Of a stretch of DNA of 64,000 nucleotides, positions 8,668 through 19,254 are shown piece after piece. The notes beneath the pieces are model-generated. The model ran no database searches. It was given only the letters and a program-made list of their open reading frames with translations, and was not told where the DNA came from. Source of the DNA: Candidatus Ruminococcus avistercoris (GTDB lineage Bacteria > Bacillota > Clostridia > Lachnospirales > Lachnospiraceae); the NCBI GenBank assembly GCA_019120315.1, contig DWVJ01000034.1:121455-185454 (forward strand). The letters are read 5' to 3'. Position 1 is the stretch's first letter; every line of letters starts with the position of its first letter. The position numbers were made by a program, and so were the translations under genes.

Positions 8668-11600
8668 TGGAGAAAAAGTTTTTTGACGTATTTCCCAAGC
8701 TGCTGATTGACGGAGAGCTGAAAGATTATGTGGAAGAAGCCAAAGTGACGCGGGTGACTTCCAATCCTTCGAAGACCCGCCTGCGGGTTTATCTCAACAG
8801 CCGTCAGTGGATTCATAAAAAGAATATCTATGCGTTGGAACGTTCGATCCGGGAACAGTTTTTCCCGGGTCTTCCCATGGAAATCAAAATTATCGAAGAT
8901 TTCCAGCTGTCCCGCCAGTATACGCCGGAAAATTTCTGGGAGGTTTATCGGGACAGTCTGCTGCTGGAATTAAAGGAATACAGCGCGGTGCTCTATAATC
9001 TGCTGATCCAGGGAAAACTGGAGTTTGAAGGGCAGGAGTCTTTGAGGATCACGCTGCCGGACACGGTGATTTCCCGGGAGCGGGGGGAAGAGCTGGAGCG
9101 GATTCTGGACAAGGTATTTTGCGAACGGTGCCACTTTGCCCTGCAGATTTCTGTGGAATATGTACAGGCAAAGGAAAGCCGCGCCAGGATCAACAGCGAA
9201 CAAAAAATTCAGGAGGAGGCCCGCCACCTTCAGGAGACGGCCGATGCTGCCAGAGAACAGGCGGCCATGGAAGAGGTCAAAGGTTCCACGAAGGAGACGA
9301 AGGAAAAACAAGCCCCCGGGAAAACCCGTGAGAACGGGAAAAAACAGCAGACACAAAATAAATCCTTCCGCGGACGGCAGTCCCGTCCGGGTATCCGCCG
9401 CAGCGCCAATCCTGATGTGATCTATGGAAGAGATTTTGAGGAAGACGCTGCCGTCACCATTGACAGCATTGCCGGAGAAATGGGAGATGTGGTGATCCGG
9501 GGAAAGATCCTGTCGGTGGATTCCCGGGAAATCCGCAATGAAAAGACCATTCTCATGTTCAACGTCACAGACTTTACCGACACCATCACAGTGAAAATGT
9601 TTCTCCCAAACGCTCAGGTGGCGGAAGCGGCGGAACAGATCAAAAAAGGCGCTTTTGTAAAAATCAAAGGCGTCACCATCGTGGATAAATTTGACCATGA
9701 ACTGACCATCGGTTCCGTCATCGGCATCAAAAAAATACCGGATTTTACCACCAGCCGGGTGGATACCAGCCCGGTAAAAAGAGTGGAACTGCACTGTCAT
9801 ACGAAAATGAGCGATATGGACGGGGTGACCGATGCGGCCGCACTGGTAAAAAGAGCCTACTCCTGGGGGCATCCGGCCATCGCCATCACCGACCACGGGG
9901 TGGTACAGTCATTCCCGGAGGCCAACCATGCACTGGAGGATATCGACCGGGCCTACCGGGATCAATATGCAAAAGACCATCCCGATGTGAGCAAAGAAGA
10001 ATTGAAAAAGATTTCCAGTCCCTTTAAGGTGATCTACGGTATGGAGGCCTATCTGGTGGATGATCTGAAGGGAATCGTGGAAAACGGCAAAGGGCAGAGT
10101 CTGGACGGTTCCTTTGTGGTATTTGACATTGAAACTACGGGATTTAGTCCCGCAGCCAACAAAATCATCGAGATCGGCGCCGTGCGGGTGGAGGAAGGAA
10201 AGATCACTGACAGGTTTTCTTCTTTTGTCAATCCGCAGGTTCCCATCTCCTTTAAAATAGAAAACCTCACCGGGATCAATGACTCCATGGTGGTCAATGA
10301 ACGCACCATCGATCAGGTGCTGCCGGAATTTCTGGAGTTTTCCAGAGGAGCAGTTATGGTGGCTCACAACGCGTCCTTTGATATGAGCTTTATCGAAAAG
10401 AACTGTCGGGATATTGGATATGAAACGGATTTCACTTCCGTGGATACGGTGGGAATGGCCCGCTTCCTGCTGCCAGGCCTGAACCGGTTCAAGCTGGATA
10501 CGGTGGCCAAGGCGCTGGGTGTGCCTCTTTTGAATCATCACCGTGCTGTGGACGATGCGGCCTGCACGGCGGAGATTTTCGTACGCTTTCTCAAGATGCT
10601 TAAGGAACGGGAGATCGACAATCTGGACAGTCTGAATGCGCAGGGGCAGGTTTCTGTCCATACCTTAAAAAAGCTGCCCACCTATCATGCCATCATACTG
10701 GCCAGAAACGATATCGGCCGCGTCAATCTGTACCGGTTGGTGTCCCGTTCTCACCTGGAGTTCTATAACCGCCGGCCCCGGCTGCCCAAAAGCGTGTTTC
10801 TGCAGCACCGGGAAGGGTTGATCATCGGTTCTGCCTGCGAGGCGGGGGAACTGTATCAGGCCCTTTTGCGGGGAGCGCCGGAGCAGGAGATCGCTCGGCT
10901 GGTGCAGTTTTACGATTATCTGGAGATTCAGCCCCTAGGAAATAACGCCTTTATGCTCCGGGAGGATCGGGATGATGTGAAGAGCGAGGAAGATTTAAAA
11001 GAACTGAACAGAAAAATTGTGCGGCTGGGCGAACAGTTTCAAAAACCAGTGGCGGCTACCTGCGACGTCCATTTCATGGATCCCCAGGATGAAGTTTACC
11101 GCCGCATTATCATGACGGGAAAGGGATTTGCCGACGCGGATCAGCAGGCGCCGCTGTTTCTTAGGACCACGGAGGAGATGCTGGGAGAGTTCGAATATCT
11201 GGGAGCAAAAAAAGCGGAAGAAGTGGTGATCGAAAATCCGGCGAAGATCGCGGCCATGTGCGAGAAGATTTCGCCTATCCGCAAAGGAAAATTTCCGCCG
11301 GTGATCGAGGATTCCGATAAAACGCTGCGGGAAATCTGCTACAACCGGGCTCATGAGATTTACGGAGAAACGCTGCCAAAAATCGTTCAGGAGCGTCTGG
11401 AACGGGAATTGAACTCCATTATCTCCAACGGCTACGCGGTGATGTATATCATCGCCCAGAAATTGGTGTGGAAGTCCAATGAGGACGGCTATCTGGTGGG
11501 CTCCAGGGGATCGGTAGGTTCTTCCTTCGTGGCCACCATGGCCGGTATCACGGAGGTGAATCCCCTGTCTCCTCATTATTATTGCGAGAAATGTCATTAC

Positions 11601-13190
11601 TATGATTTCGACTCCGACGAGGTGAAAGCCTACGCCGGAAAAGCCGGCTGTGACATGCCGGATAAAAACTGTCCCGTCTGCGGCACGCCCCTGAAAAAAG
11701 AAGGGTTTGACATTCCTTTCGAAACGTTCCTGGGCTTTAAAGGCAACAAGGAGCCGGATATCGACCTGAACTTTTCCGGCGATTACCAGGGCAAGGCGCA
11801 TAAATATACGGAGGTTATCTTTGGCGCAGGCCAGACCTTCCGTGCCGGGACCATCGGTACGCTGGCGGCCAAGACGGCTTTTGGCTATGTGAAAAAATAT
11901 TATGAGGAACACGGTATTCATAAAAGAAACTGTGAGGTGGACCGGATCGTGGAAGGATGTACCGGCATCCGCCGTACCACGGGACAGCACCCCGGCGGTA
12001 TCATCGTTCTGCCCATCGGGGAAGATATCAACTCCTTCACGCCGGTGCAGCATCCGGCCAACGATGTGAATACGGATATCATCACCACCCATTTTGATTA
12101 CCATTCCATCGATGAGAATCTGCTGAAGCTGGATATACTGGGGCACGATGATCCCACCATGATTCGTATGCTGGAGGATCTGACAGGATTGGATGCCAAG
12201 ACCATCCCCCTGGACAATAAAGAGGTGATGAGTCTGTTCAAGAGCACAAAGGAGCTGGGTATCACGCCGGAGGATATCGGCGGCTGCCCCCTGGGCTGCC
12301 TGGGTATCCCGGAGTTTGGAACCGATTTCGTTATCCAGATGCTGCAGGATACCAAACCTCAGACTTTTTCCGACCTGGTAAGGATCTCCGGACTGTCCCA
12401 CGGAACCGATGTGTGGCTGGGCAATGCTCAGACGCTGATCCAGGAGGGCAAGGCCACCATTTCCACCGCCATCTGTACCCGTGACGATATCATGACGTAC
12501 CTGATCCAGAAAGGGGTGGAGAGTGAACAGGCTTTCACCATCATGGAGAGCGTCCGCAAAGGCAAAGGACTGAAACCGGAATGGGAAGAAGAGATGAAGG
12601 CCCATGATGTGCCGGACTGGTATATCTGGTCCTGCAAGAAGATCAAGTATATGTTCCCCAAGGCTCATGCGGCGGCCTATGTCATGATGGCTTACCGGAT
12701 CGCCTACTATAAAATTTTTTACCCGCTGGCCTACTATGCGGCCTACTTTAGTATCCGCGCCTCTGCCTTTTCCTATGAACTGATGTGTATGGGGAGGGAG
12801 CGGCTGGAATATCACATGGAAGAATACCGGAAACGTTCTGACAGCTTGACCAACAAGGAGCAGGATACGGTGAAGGATATGAAGATTGTCCAGGAAATGT
12901 ACGCCAGAGGATTTGAATTTACACCGGTGGATCTCTACCGGGCGCAGGCGCACCGGTTCCAGATCGTGGACGGAAAACTGATGCCGGCCTTGGATACCAT
13001 AGAAGGGCTGGGCGACAAGGCGGCGGACGCCGTGGTGCTGGCGGCCAGGGACGGAAAGTTTCTGTCCAAAGATGATCTGCGCAATCGCACCAAGATCAGC
13101 AAAACGGTCATCGATCTGATGGATGAGCTGAATCTTCTGGGAGATATCCCCGATTCCAATCAGATTTCCATCTTTGACTTTAAAGGATAA
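8664..13190 (+). CDS. polC: DNA polymerase III alpha subunit, PolC type
   Basis: PHP domain (VELHCHTKMSDMDGVTDAA) with inserted DnaQ-like exonuclease (VVFDIETTGFSP) and PolC catalytic core (GYLVGSRGSVGSSFVATM, EPDIDLNFSGDYQ); start set at ATG 8664 rather than upstream in the ispG-overlapping extension. Confidence 0.96.
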   Translation: MMEKKFFDVFPKLLIDGELKDYVEEAKVTRVTSNPSKTRLRVYLNSRQWIHKKNIYALERSIREQFFPGLPMEIKIIEDFQLSRQYTPENFWEVYRDSLLLELKEYSAVLYNLLIQGKLEFEGQESLRITLPDTVISRERGEELERILDKVFCERCHFALQISVEYVQAKESRARINSEQKIQEEARHLQETADAAREQAAMEEVKGSTKETKEKQAPGKTRENGKKQQTQNKSFRGRQSRPGIRRSANPDVIYGRDFEEDAAVTIDSIAGEMGDVVIRGKILSVDSREIRNEKTILMFNVTDFTDTITVKMFLPNAQVAEAAEQIKKGAFVKIKGVTIVDKFDHELTIGSVIGIKKIPDFTTSRVDTSPVKRVELHCHTKMSDMDGVTDAAALVKRAYSWGHPAIAITDHGVVQSFPEANHALEDIDRAYRDQYAKDHPDVSKEELKKISSPFKVIYGMEAYLVDDLKGIVENGKGQSLDGSFVVFDIETTGFSPAANKIIEIGAVRVEEGKITDRFSSFVNPQVPISFKIENLTGINDSMVVNERTIDQVLPEFLEFSRGAVMVAHNASFDMSFIEKNCRDIGYETDFTSVDTVGMARFLLPGLNRFKLDTVAKALGVPLLNHHRAVDDAACTAEIFVRFLKMLKEREIDNLDSLNAQGQVSVHTLKKLPTYHAIILARNDIGRVNLYRLVSRSHLEFYNRRPRLPKSVFLQHREGLIIGSACEAGELYQALLRGAPEQEIARLVQFYDYLEIQPLGNNAFMLREDRDDVKSEEDLKELNRKIVRLGEQFQKPVAATCDVHFMDPQDEVYRRIIMTGKGFADADQQAPLFLRTTEEMLGEFEYLGAKKAEEVVIENPAKIAAMCEKISPIRKGKFPPVIEDSDKTLREICYNRAHEIYGETLPKIVQERLERELNSIISNGYAVMYIIAQKLVWKSNEDGYLVGSRGSVGSSFVATMAGITEVNPLSPHYYCEKCHYYDFDSDEVKAYAGKAGCDMPDKNCPVCGTPLKKEGFDIPFETFLGFKGNKEPDIDLNFSGDYQGKAHKYTEVIFGAGQTFRAGTIGTLAAKTAFGYVKKYYEEHGIHKRNCEVDRIVEGCTGIRRTTGQHPGGIIVLPIGEDINSFTPVQHPANDVNTDIITTHFDYHSIDENLLKLDILGHDDPTMIRMLEDLTGLDAKTIPLDNKEVMSLFKSTKELGITPEDIGGCPLGCLGIPEFGTDFVIQMLQDTKPQTFSDLVRISGLSHGTDVWLGNAQTLIQEGKATISTAICTRDDIMTYLIQKGVESEQAFTIMESVRKGKGLKPEWEEEMKAHDVPDWYIWSCKKIKYMFPKAHAAAYVMMAYRIAYYKIFYPLAYYAAYFSIRASAFSYELMCMGRERLEYHMEEYRKRSDSLTNKEQDTVKDMKIVQEMYARGFEFTPVDLYRAQAHRFQIVDGKLMPALDTIEGLGDKAADAVVLAARDGKFLSKDDLRNRTKISKTVIDLMDELNLLGDIPDSNQISIFDFKG

Positions 13191-13227
13191 GAAAAAGGTC
13201 TGCCAAAAGCAGACCTTTTTCTTATCC
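13185..13227. terminator. bidirectional terminator shared by convergent polC and cobD-like genes
   Basis: perfect 19-bp inverted repeat GGATAAGAAAAAGGTCTGC caaaa GCAGACCTTTTTCTTATCC. Confidence 0.85.
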
Positions 13228-14319
13228 GAGCAGTTCTTTGAAGGCTTCCAGCAGCCGGTCGTTCTGCTCCGGCTTCATCATGCAGAAGCGGACGTATTTA
13301 TCATCCAGGAAGGGGAAGGTGGAGCAGTCGCGGATCATCATGCATTGACGGATGCAGTGATCAAAGAGCTGATCCGAGGTGACGTCTTCCTTCAAAATCC
13401 GCATGAGGATGAAATTGGCAAAAGGACGGTAGACCTTCACCGTATCCCAGGAAGACAGTTCTTCGAATATGCGTGCTCTCTCCCCGCTGATCAGATGGGC
13501 GGTCTGGGCAATATATTCCTGATCCTGAAACATCAGACGGCCGGCGATCTCCGCCAGAGAATTGATGGTCCAGGGGTTTTTGCGGGTATTGATGGCTTTG
13601 CACACATCCCGGTTGCCCGTGACGGCGTAGCCCAGCCGCAGCCCCGGAGCGGCAAAAAATTTAGAGGTGCCCCGCAGGATAATCAGGTTGTTGTAGTTAT
13701 TGGTGAGCGGGATGGAGGTTACCCGTTCTTCCTTGGGGGCAAATTCCGCATAAGTTTCATCCACCATCACGAAAATGCCATACTGCAGACAGGTATCCAG
13801 GATACGGCGCATCTGCGTGCGGTTGATGGCGGTGGATGTGGGGTTGTTGGGGTTGCAAAGGATCAGAAGATCCAGTGAGTCGTTGAGGTGACTGCAGAAA
13901 TCTTCCGTGTTCAGGGAAAATCCGTCTTTTTCTTTCAGCGGATAGTAATTGACAGTGCCGCCCTCCAGGGAAACCTCCCGCTCGTATTCTGAATAGGTGG
14001 GGCCCAGGATCATTGCCTTTTTGGGACGCTGGGTCTGAATGAATAAAGAGATCAGCTCGGTGGAACCGTTTCCCACGATGATGTTCTCGATCTGGCTGTC
14101 GGTGTAGCGGGCGATACAGGCGCGCAGCGCTTTATATTCCCGGTCCGGGTAGGTGGTGATGGCATCCAGATTTTCCGCCAGTGTGTTTCGCAGGGCGAAG
14201 GAGATCCCCAGGGGATTGACGTTGGCGCTGAAGCTTACGATGTCTTCCTTGTTAATATGATAAATGGTTTCTATCTTTTCCAGGTCGCTGCCATGGAAAT
14301 GATCTTTATGCTGTAACAT
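13222..14319 (-). CDS. aminotransferase class I/II, threonine-phosphate decarboxylase (CobD)-like
   Basis: DIVSFSANVNPLG, IIVGNGSTELI, LLILCNPNNPTS, GTSKFFAAPGLRLGYAV; likely start at second Met (MLQHKDHFHG). Confidence 0.8.
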   Translation of the reverse strand: MLQHKDHFHGSDLEKIETIYHINKEDIVSFSANVNPLGISFALRNTLAENLDAITTYPDREYKALRACIARYTDSQIENIIVGNGSTELISLFIQTQRPKKAMILGPTYSEYEREVSLEGGTVNYYPLKEKDGFSLNTEDFCSHLNDSLDLLILCNPNNPTSTAINRTQMRRILDTCLQYGIFVMVDETYAEFAPKEERVTSIPLTNNYNNLIILRGTSKFFAAPGLRLGYAVTGNRDVCKAINTRKNPWTINSLAEIAGRLMFQDQEYIAQTAHLISGERARIFEELSSWDTVKVYRPFANFILMRILKEDVTSDQLFDHCIRQCMMIRDCSTFPFLDDKYVRFCMMKPEQNDRLLEAFKELLG

Positions 14320-14429
14320 ATCTGTCCTTTCCGCAGCCGTGCAGGTTGCATCCAAAGTTTTTGTAGTGTATAATTCATTATAGCGTTTGAAAAAGAATAG
14401 TCAATAGCAGAAAATACAGGTAGAAACGA

Positions 14430-17400
14430 ATGAAAAAAAGAGTAGAGCAACTGATTAACGGAACGTTTGAATATACCCATCCGGGATTTGATATATCAAA
14501 GACATCCATCGACCTGGTACTGGCAGAAGGAGAACAGCACAGAGACGAGATCGTCTTTGGGGCGCAGGACGGCAGTTCCATCCGCGGGATGCTGGTTTCC
14601 AATGATCGCCGGATCCTTCTGTCGGAGGACCGGTTTCAGGGGAAAATCATCCACGTAATCTATGAGATAGACACGAGAGGATTGCGTCCCGGGGACAGAG
14701 GTCATGGAAGTATCGTCATCATGAGCGATATCGGACAGGCGGTGATACCGGTTCATTATGAGGTCGGAAAAGGGCAGGTCAATTCCACCAGAGGCACGCT
14801 GAAGAATCTGGATGATTTTACAGCTCTGGCCAGGGAGGATTACCGGGAGGCTTTCCGCATTTTCACCGGAAAGGATTTTTTGAATTTCCCGGAAGAAGAA
14901 AAAGAAAACTGCCGGTCACTGTATAAAGGCATGGCTCACAACCCGGTAACTTACCAGCACATGGAAGAATTCCTCATCGGCGCCGGGAGGAAAGAGCCGG
15001 TGCGGCTTTCTCTGGACAAGGATTATAAAGAATCGCTGAAACTGGATGGTTCTATGAAGGATACCCTCTATATATACCGCAGTACCTGGGGATATCTGCG
15101 GGCCGAGGTGGAGACGGAGGGGGATTTCCTGGAGGTGGATAAGAAGATCATCACTTCCGAGGATTTCATCGGCAGCGTATTCGGCCTGGAGTATATCATA
15201 CTGCGGGACCGCCTTGGCAAAGGGAAACGGTATGGCAAGATCCGTATCCATACTGTTTACGGACAGCTGCAGTTTGAGATCGTGGCTTCCGCGGCGAATG
15301 AATATGAAATCAGCATGCACCGTTTCGAAAACCGGATTCGCAGGGATCTGACCAGAAGCTGGCTGGACCGCAGCATGGAGAAGACAGACAGCCGTCAGTT
15401 CCAGGAGCAAACGGATCAGATATTAAAGGAACTGAAAAACTCAGGCAGCTATAACGCCATGATGCAGCTGTATGAAGCGTGGGTCTGCCTGGAAACCGGC
15501 GAGCGGGCCAAGGCGGAGGAGCTGATCGCACAGCTGGCGGACAGAACCTTTCAGGCGTCGGAGAGTCAGGAGGAAGCCGCCTATCTGTATCTGGCCAGAC
15601 AGACGGGACTGCGTCAGCAGGATACGATGGAATACAGGGAACGGATCCGCTCTCTGTACCGGAGAAATCCCAGAAGTCTGGTGATCCTCTATGTGCTTCT
15701 TCGCGATGAGGAAATCAGCCATTCCCCGGTGAAGCAGATGAATCTTCTGGAACAGCAGTTTGAAATGGGAGTCGCCAGTCCCGTTCTCTATCTTATGGCC
15801 TGCCGGGTACTGCAGGAGGATGTCGGTCAGTTTCGTAAGCTGACGCCCTTTATGGTTCAGGTGCTGGCCTTCGCCGGCCGCCATCAGATGATGACGAAAG
15901 AACTGGGAATGCGCATCGCCCATCTGGCCTCCCATGAAAAGACCTTCCGTCCCGGTGTGTACCGGATTCTCTGTGAAGCCTACAAGGTGTGTCCGGGGAA
16001 AGATGTGGTGGAGGCCGTCTGCAGGCTGGTGATGCTGGGACAGCCGGGGAAGAAAGAATATTTTAAATGGTACGCGCGGGCGGTGGATCTGGATATCCGC
16101 ATCACCCGTCTGTACGAATTTTACATAGAAACCATGAGCCGTCATTATCAGGAAGCGCTTCCCAGGGCGGTGCGTCTGTATTTTTCCTATCAGAATACCC
16201 TGAGCAGTGAGCGCAAAGCCTTTATCTATGCCCGTGTCATCCGGGACAAGGCGCAGGATATGCAGACCTACCTGGCTTACCGGGAAGCCATGGAGACGTT
16301 TGCCCATAAAAGCCTGGCAGAAAAGCGGATCAACGAAGATTATGCCGTTCTCTACCAGGAGTTTATCACCGAAGTGAGGGATCAGGATCAGGCCAGGGAC
16401 TTCGCGTTTGTGATGTTTACCCACCGTCTGTACAGCGACGATCCCAAAGTGCGCAATGTGGTGGTGTGTCATGGAGCGCTGAAGGAGGAGCAGAGCTATC
16501 CCTGCCGGGACGGAGTGGCATATATTAATCTTTACGCTTCGGATGCGCAGATCTTCTTTGAAGACGCCAAGCATCGCCGTTATGTGGCCACCGTGGATTA
16601 TAATCTGCAGAAACTGATGGAGGAAAAAGAGCCGGCACGTCAGTGTATGGCTTACAATATTGCCGATCCCGGTCTTTTGCTGTATATCTGCGGAAGCGAC
16701 CCTATGAAGACGGAAGTGAGCGTAAGAAATATGGGCAGCTTCCAGCTGGTAGCCGACTCCGAAGCCTTTGAGGAGGATTACCGGCGTAAAGTACGCAGGA
16801 AGCTTCTGGATTATTACGATAAAAATGCAGGGGATGATACCCTCAATGAATACCTTGGACGACTGGATTATGAGGAATTTTACAAGGTGGATTACCTCCT
16901 GCTGCAGGATATTTTGATCCGCCACGGGTTTGTCCGGGAGTCTTTTGATCTGATCCAGAAATACGGTTATGAAGGAATCGATATGACGGCGCTGTTCAAA
17001 CTTTGCCGCCGTCTGATTTTGGACAGTCAGTTTACGGAAAACGAAGAACTGCTTTATCTGGCTTATTACGTGATGGAGCAGGGAAAATACGACGAGGTTC
17101 TTTTAGGATATTTAAGAGACAGCTATATGGGACCGGTGGAAAATATGGTCCTGATCTGGGAACGGTTAAAGGGTTTTCAGATGGACGGATACACCTTGGA
17201 GGAGGAAATTTTGCTCCTGGCCATGTATGCCAGGGTAAATTTCCCCAAATTTGCCAAAGTGCTGGAAAGTTATGTGAAAAACAGAGGCAAGGAAGCGGTG
17301 ATCGCCGCCGCCTTTACCTTCCTCTCTTACGGATACTTTCTGGAAGATATCCGCATCGACATGTTTGTGTTTAAGGGGCTGGAAAGCTTTTATGAAGATG

Positions 17401-17969
17401 GAAGCGATCTGGATCTGATCTGCTGGCTGGCGCTGCTGAAGCGTTACCGTTTTTGCAAAAAGCTTAATACGTATCAGAAGGAAAATGTAAAAGGGATTTT
17501 AAACCTCTGCCGCAGGGAGAATCTGCGATTTGCTTTTTTCAAAGAGCTGCCCCAGGAACTGACACGCGGGATGCAGCTGGAGGACAAGATTTTTGTGGAG
17601 AAACGGTTTGCTCCGGACGCCCGGGTGACGCTGCATTTTGCCATTACAGGAGAGGGCGCGGAGCCGGTGTATAAAAGCGAACCGATGAAGAAGGGATTCC
17701 ACGGCGTGTTTGTCAGAGAATTCCTGCTGTTCTACGGAGAACGGCTCACTTACTATCTGACGGTGGAGCAGAAGGAAAAAAGCTTTCGCACCGAGGAAGA
17801 GGAGGTTTGGATGGAATCGGTTTCCGATTCCGGAACTACCCGCTACGACATGATCAATCAGATGCTGGCATACCGAAAGATGGGAAACGACCGGGAGTGC
17901 CAAAATATCATGAAAAAATACCGCCGCATGGAACAGGTGACGGAGCGGCTGTTTAAAATGATACCGTGA
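14430..17969 (+). CDS. DUF5717-like large protein: N-terminal beta-sandwich-like repeats, central alpha-solenoid, C-terminal beta domain
   Basis: 1179-aa ORF; two similar N-terminal segments ending HGSIVIMSDIGQAVIPVHYEVG and YGKIRIHTVYGQLQFEIVASA, then helical repeats. Confidence 0.75.
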   Translation: MKKRVEQLINGTFEYTHPGFDISKTSIDLVLAEGEQHRDEIVFGAQDGSSIRGMLVSNDRRILLSEDRFQGKIIHVIYEIDTRGLRPGDRGHGSIVIMSDIGQAVIPVHYEVGKGQVNSTRGTLKNLDDFTALAREDYREAFRIFTGKDFLNFPEEEKENCRSLYKGMAHNPVTYQHMEEFLIGAGRKEPVRLSLDKDYKESLKLDGSMKDTLYIYRSTWGYLRAEVETEGDFLEVDKKIITSEDFIGSVFGLEYIILRDRLGKGKRYGKIRIHTVYGQLQFEIVASAANEYEISMHRFENRIRRDLTRSWLDRSMEKTDSRQFQEQTDQILKELKNSGSYNAMMQLYEAWVCLETGERAKAEELIAQLADRTFQASESQEEAAYLYLARQTGLRQQDTMEYRERIRSLYRRNPRSLVILYVLLRDEEISHSPVKQMNLLEQQFEMGVASPVLYLMACRVLQEDVGQFRKLTPFMVQVLAFAGRHQMMTKELGMRIAHLASHEKTFRPGVYRILCEAYKVCPGKDVVEAVCRLVMLGQPGKKEYFKWYARAVDLDIRITRLYEFYIETMSRHYQEALPRAVRLYFSYQNTLSSERKAFIYARVIRDKAQDMQTYLAYREAMETFAHKSLAEKRINEDYAVLYQEFITEVRDQDQARDFAFVMFTHRLYSDDPKVRNVVVCHGALKEEQSYPCRDGVAYINLYASDAQIFFEDAKHRRYVATVDYNLQKLMEEKEPARQCMAYNIADPGLLLYICGSDPMKTEVSVRNMGSFQLVADSEAFEEDYRRKVRRKLLDYYDKNAGDDTLNEYLGRLDYEEFYKVDYLLLQDILIRHGFVRESFDLIQKYGYEGIDMTALFKLCRRLILDSQFTENEELLYLAYYVMEQGKYDEVLLGYLRDSYMGPVENMVLIWERLKGFQMDGYTLEEEILLLAMYARVNFPKFAKVLESYVKNRGKEAVIAAAFTFLSYGYFLEDIRIDMFVFKGLESFYEDGSDLDLICWLALLKRYRFCKKLNTYQKENVKGILNLCRRENLRFAFFKELPQELTRGMQLEDKIFVEKRFAPDARVTLHFAITGEGAEPVYKSEPMKKGFHGVFVREFLLFYGERLTYYLTVEQKEKSFRTEEEEVWMESVSDSGTTRYDMINQMLAYRKMGNDRECQNIMKKYRRMEQVTERLFKMIP

Positions 17970-17994
17970 GTCCGGATCGATGGGAGGCTAATAA

Positions 17995-19242
17995 ATGAAT
18001 GAAGTCAGAAATATAATCGTAGGGTTCGAGATGGGAGAAAAGACTTCCCAGATCTGCTACTTTGACAGGACGGAGGGAGAGCCGGTTTCTCTTTCTGTGA
18101 TTGCCGGACAGAGTCAGTATGCGTTCCCCACCTGCATCAGCAAAAAGCCGGGGGAGGCGGTCTATCATTACGGAGTGGAAGCGGAGTATTTTGCCGCTCA
18201 TCAGGATGAAATTCTCATCGACCGGCTGTTGGAGCGCTGTCTTTTGGAGGAACCGGTGCAGGTGGAGGACCAGATGGTCAAACCTTCCTCTCTGGCGGCG
18301 ATTTTTCTGGGACAGGCATTGGGAATGCTGGGGGCAAATAATCTGTCCAAAAATATTTCCGGTATCATGGTGACCGTTCCCCGTCTGACCAGACCGCTGG
18401 TGGAAAATCTGCGGGAGGCCTTTCAGATTCTGCAGTTTCCGCCAGGAAGATGCTTTCTGCAGACTTATGATGAAAGTTTTTACTACTATACTATTTCGCA
18501 GAAACCAGAATTTTGGAGCCGGAAAGTGGGACTTTTTACCTTCGAAGGGGACGAGGTGGCGTTTCGCTGCCTGGATGTCAACCGTCAGGTCAGACCGGCG
18601 GAGGCTTTTGTAAAAGCCGGAAAACGGGCCGGGCTTTCCCTGGACAAAGAGCAAAGAGACGTGGATTTCTGCAAAATGATTCAGGAATCTTTTGGCAGCG
18701 AGATGTATTCCGGCGTTTTCCTGGTGGGCAGCGGATTCGACCGGGAGTGGGCGGTACGTTCCGTTCCCATGCTGTGCAAAAACCATCGCCATGTATTTTA
18801 CGGCAATAATCTGTACTGCAAAGGAGCCTGTTACGGAGCCAGAGAAAAGGTGGAAGGCCGTCAGGTCAAGGATCTGGTTTACCGGGGGGAGGATATCGTG
18901 ACCGGCATGCTGGGCATGGAAATGCTGGTGTCCGGCGTTCATACTTATTATCCGCTGGTGGAGCCGGGAATCCACTGGTATGAGGCAAAAAAGGAGTTTG
19001 AGATTCTGCTGGAGGATACGGCAGATCTGGTGTTCCTTGCCGGAGAACCAAAATCCGCCCAGCTGCAGCGATACAGCATGTCCCTTCCGGGACTGCCCCA
19101 CAGACCGCCCAAGGCAACCCGTCTTCGGATCAGCCTGGAGTTTGAATCCTTAAGCCGTATCCATATCCGGGTGACGGACCTGGGACTGGGAGAGTTGTTT
19201 CCCGCAAGCGGCCTGGAATGGAACGAGACGCTGGTACAGTAA
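17995..19242 (+). CDS. DUF5716-like protein with Hsp70/actin-like ATPase fold signatures
   Basis: IIVGFEMGEKTSQICYFD, ISGIMVTVPRLTRPLVENLREAFQIL, GVFLVGSGFDREWAVRSVPMLCKNHRHVFYGNNLYCKGACYGA parallel Hsp70 phosphate-1, VPA and adenosine motifs. Confidence 0.7.
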   Translation: MNEVRNIIVGFEMGEKTSQICYFDRTEGEPVSLSVIAGQSQYAFPTCISKKPGEAVYHYGVEAEYFAAHQDEILIDRLLERCLLEEPVQVEDQMVKPSSLAAIFLGQALGMLGANNLSKNISGIMVTVPRLTRPLVENLREAFQILQFPPGRCFLQTYDESFYYYTISQKPEFWSRKVGLFTFEGDEVAFRCLDVNRQVRPAEAFVKAGKRAGLSLDKEQRDVDFCKMIQESFGSEMYSGVFLVGSGFDREWAVRSVPMLCKNHRHVFYGNNLYCKGACYGAREKVEGRQVKDLVYRGEDIVTGMLGMEMLVSGVHTYYPLVEPGIHWYEAKKEFEILLEDTADLVFLAGEPKSAQLQRYSMSLPGLPHRPPKATRLRISLEFESLSRIHIRVTDLGLGELFPASGLEWNETLVQ

Positions 19243-19254
19243 AGGAGGAACGGG

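Noticed and set aside
10995-12953. 652-aa minus-strand ORF inside polC
   Set aside because: Antisense shadow of the strongly supported PolC coding frame; low-complexity His/Arg/Gly-rich translation without family resemblance.
15441-16925. 494-aa minus-strand ORF inside the DUF5717-like gene
   Set aside because: Shadow ORF; the plus frame is continuous over 1179 codons and in an operon.
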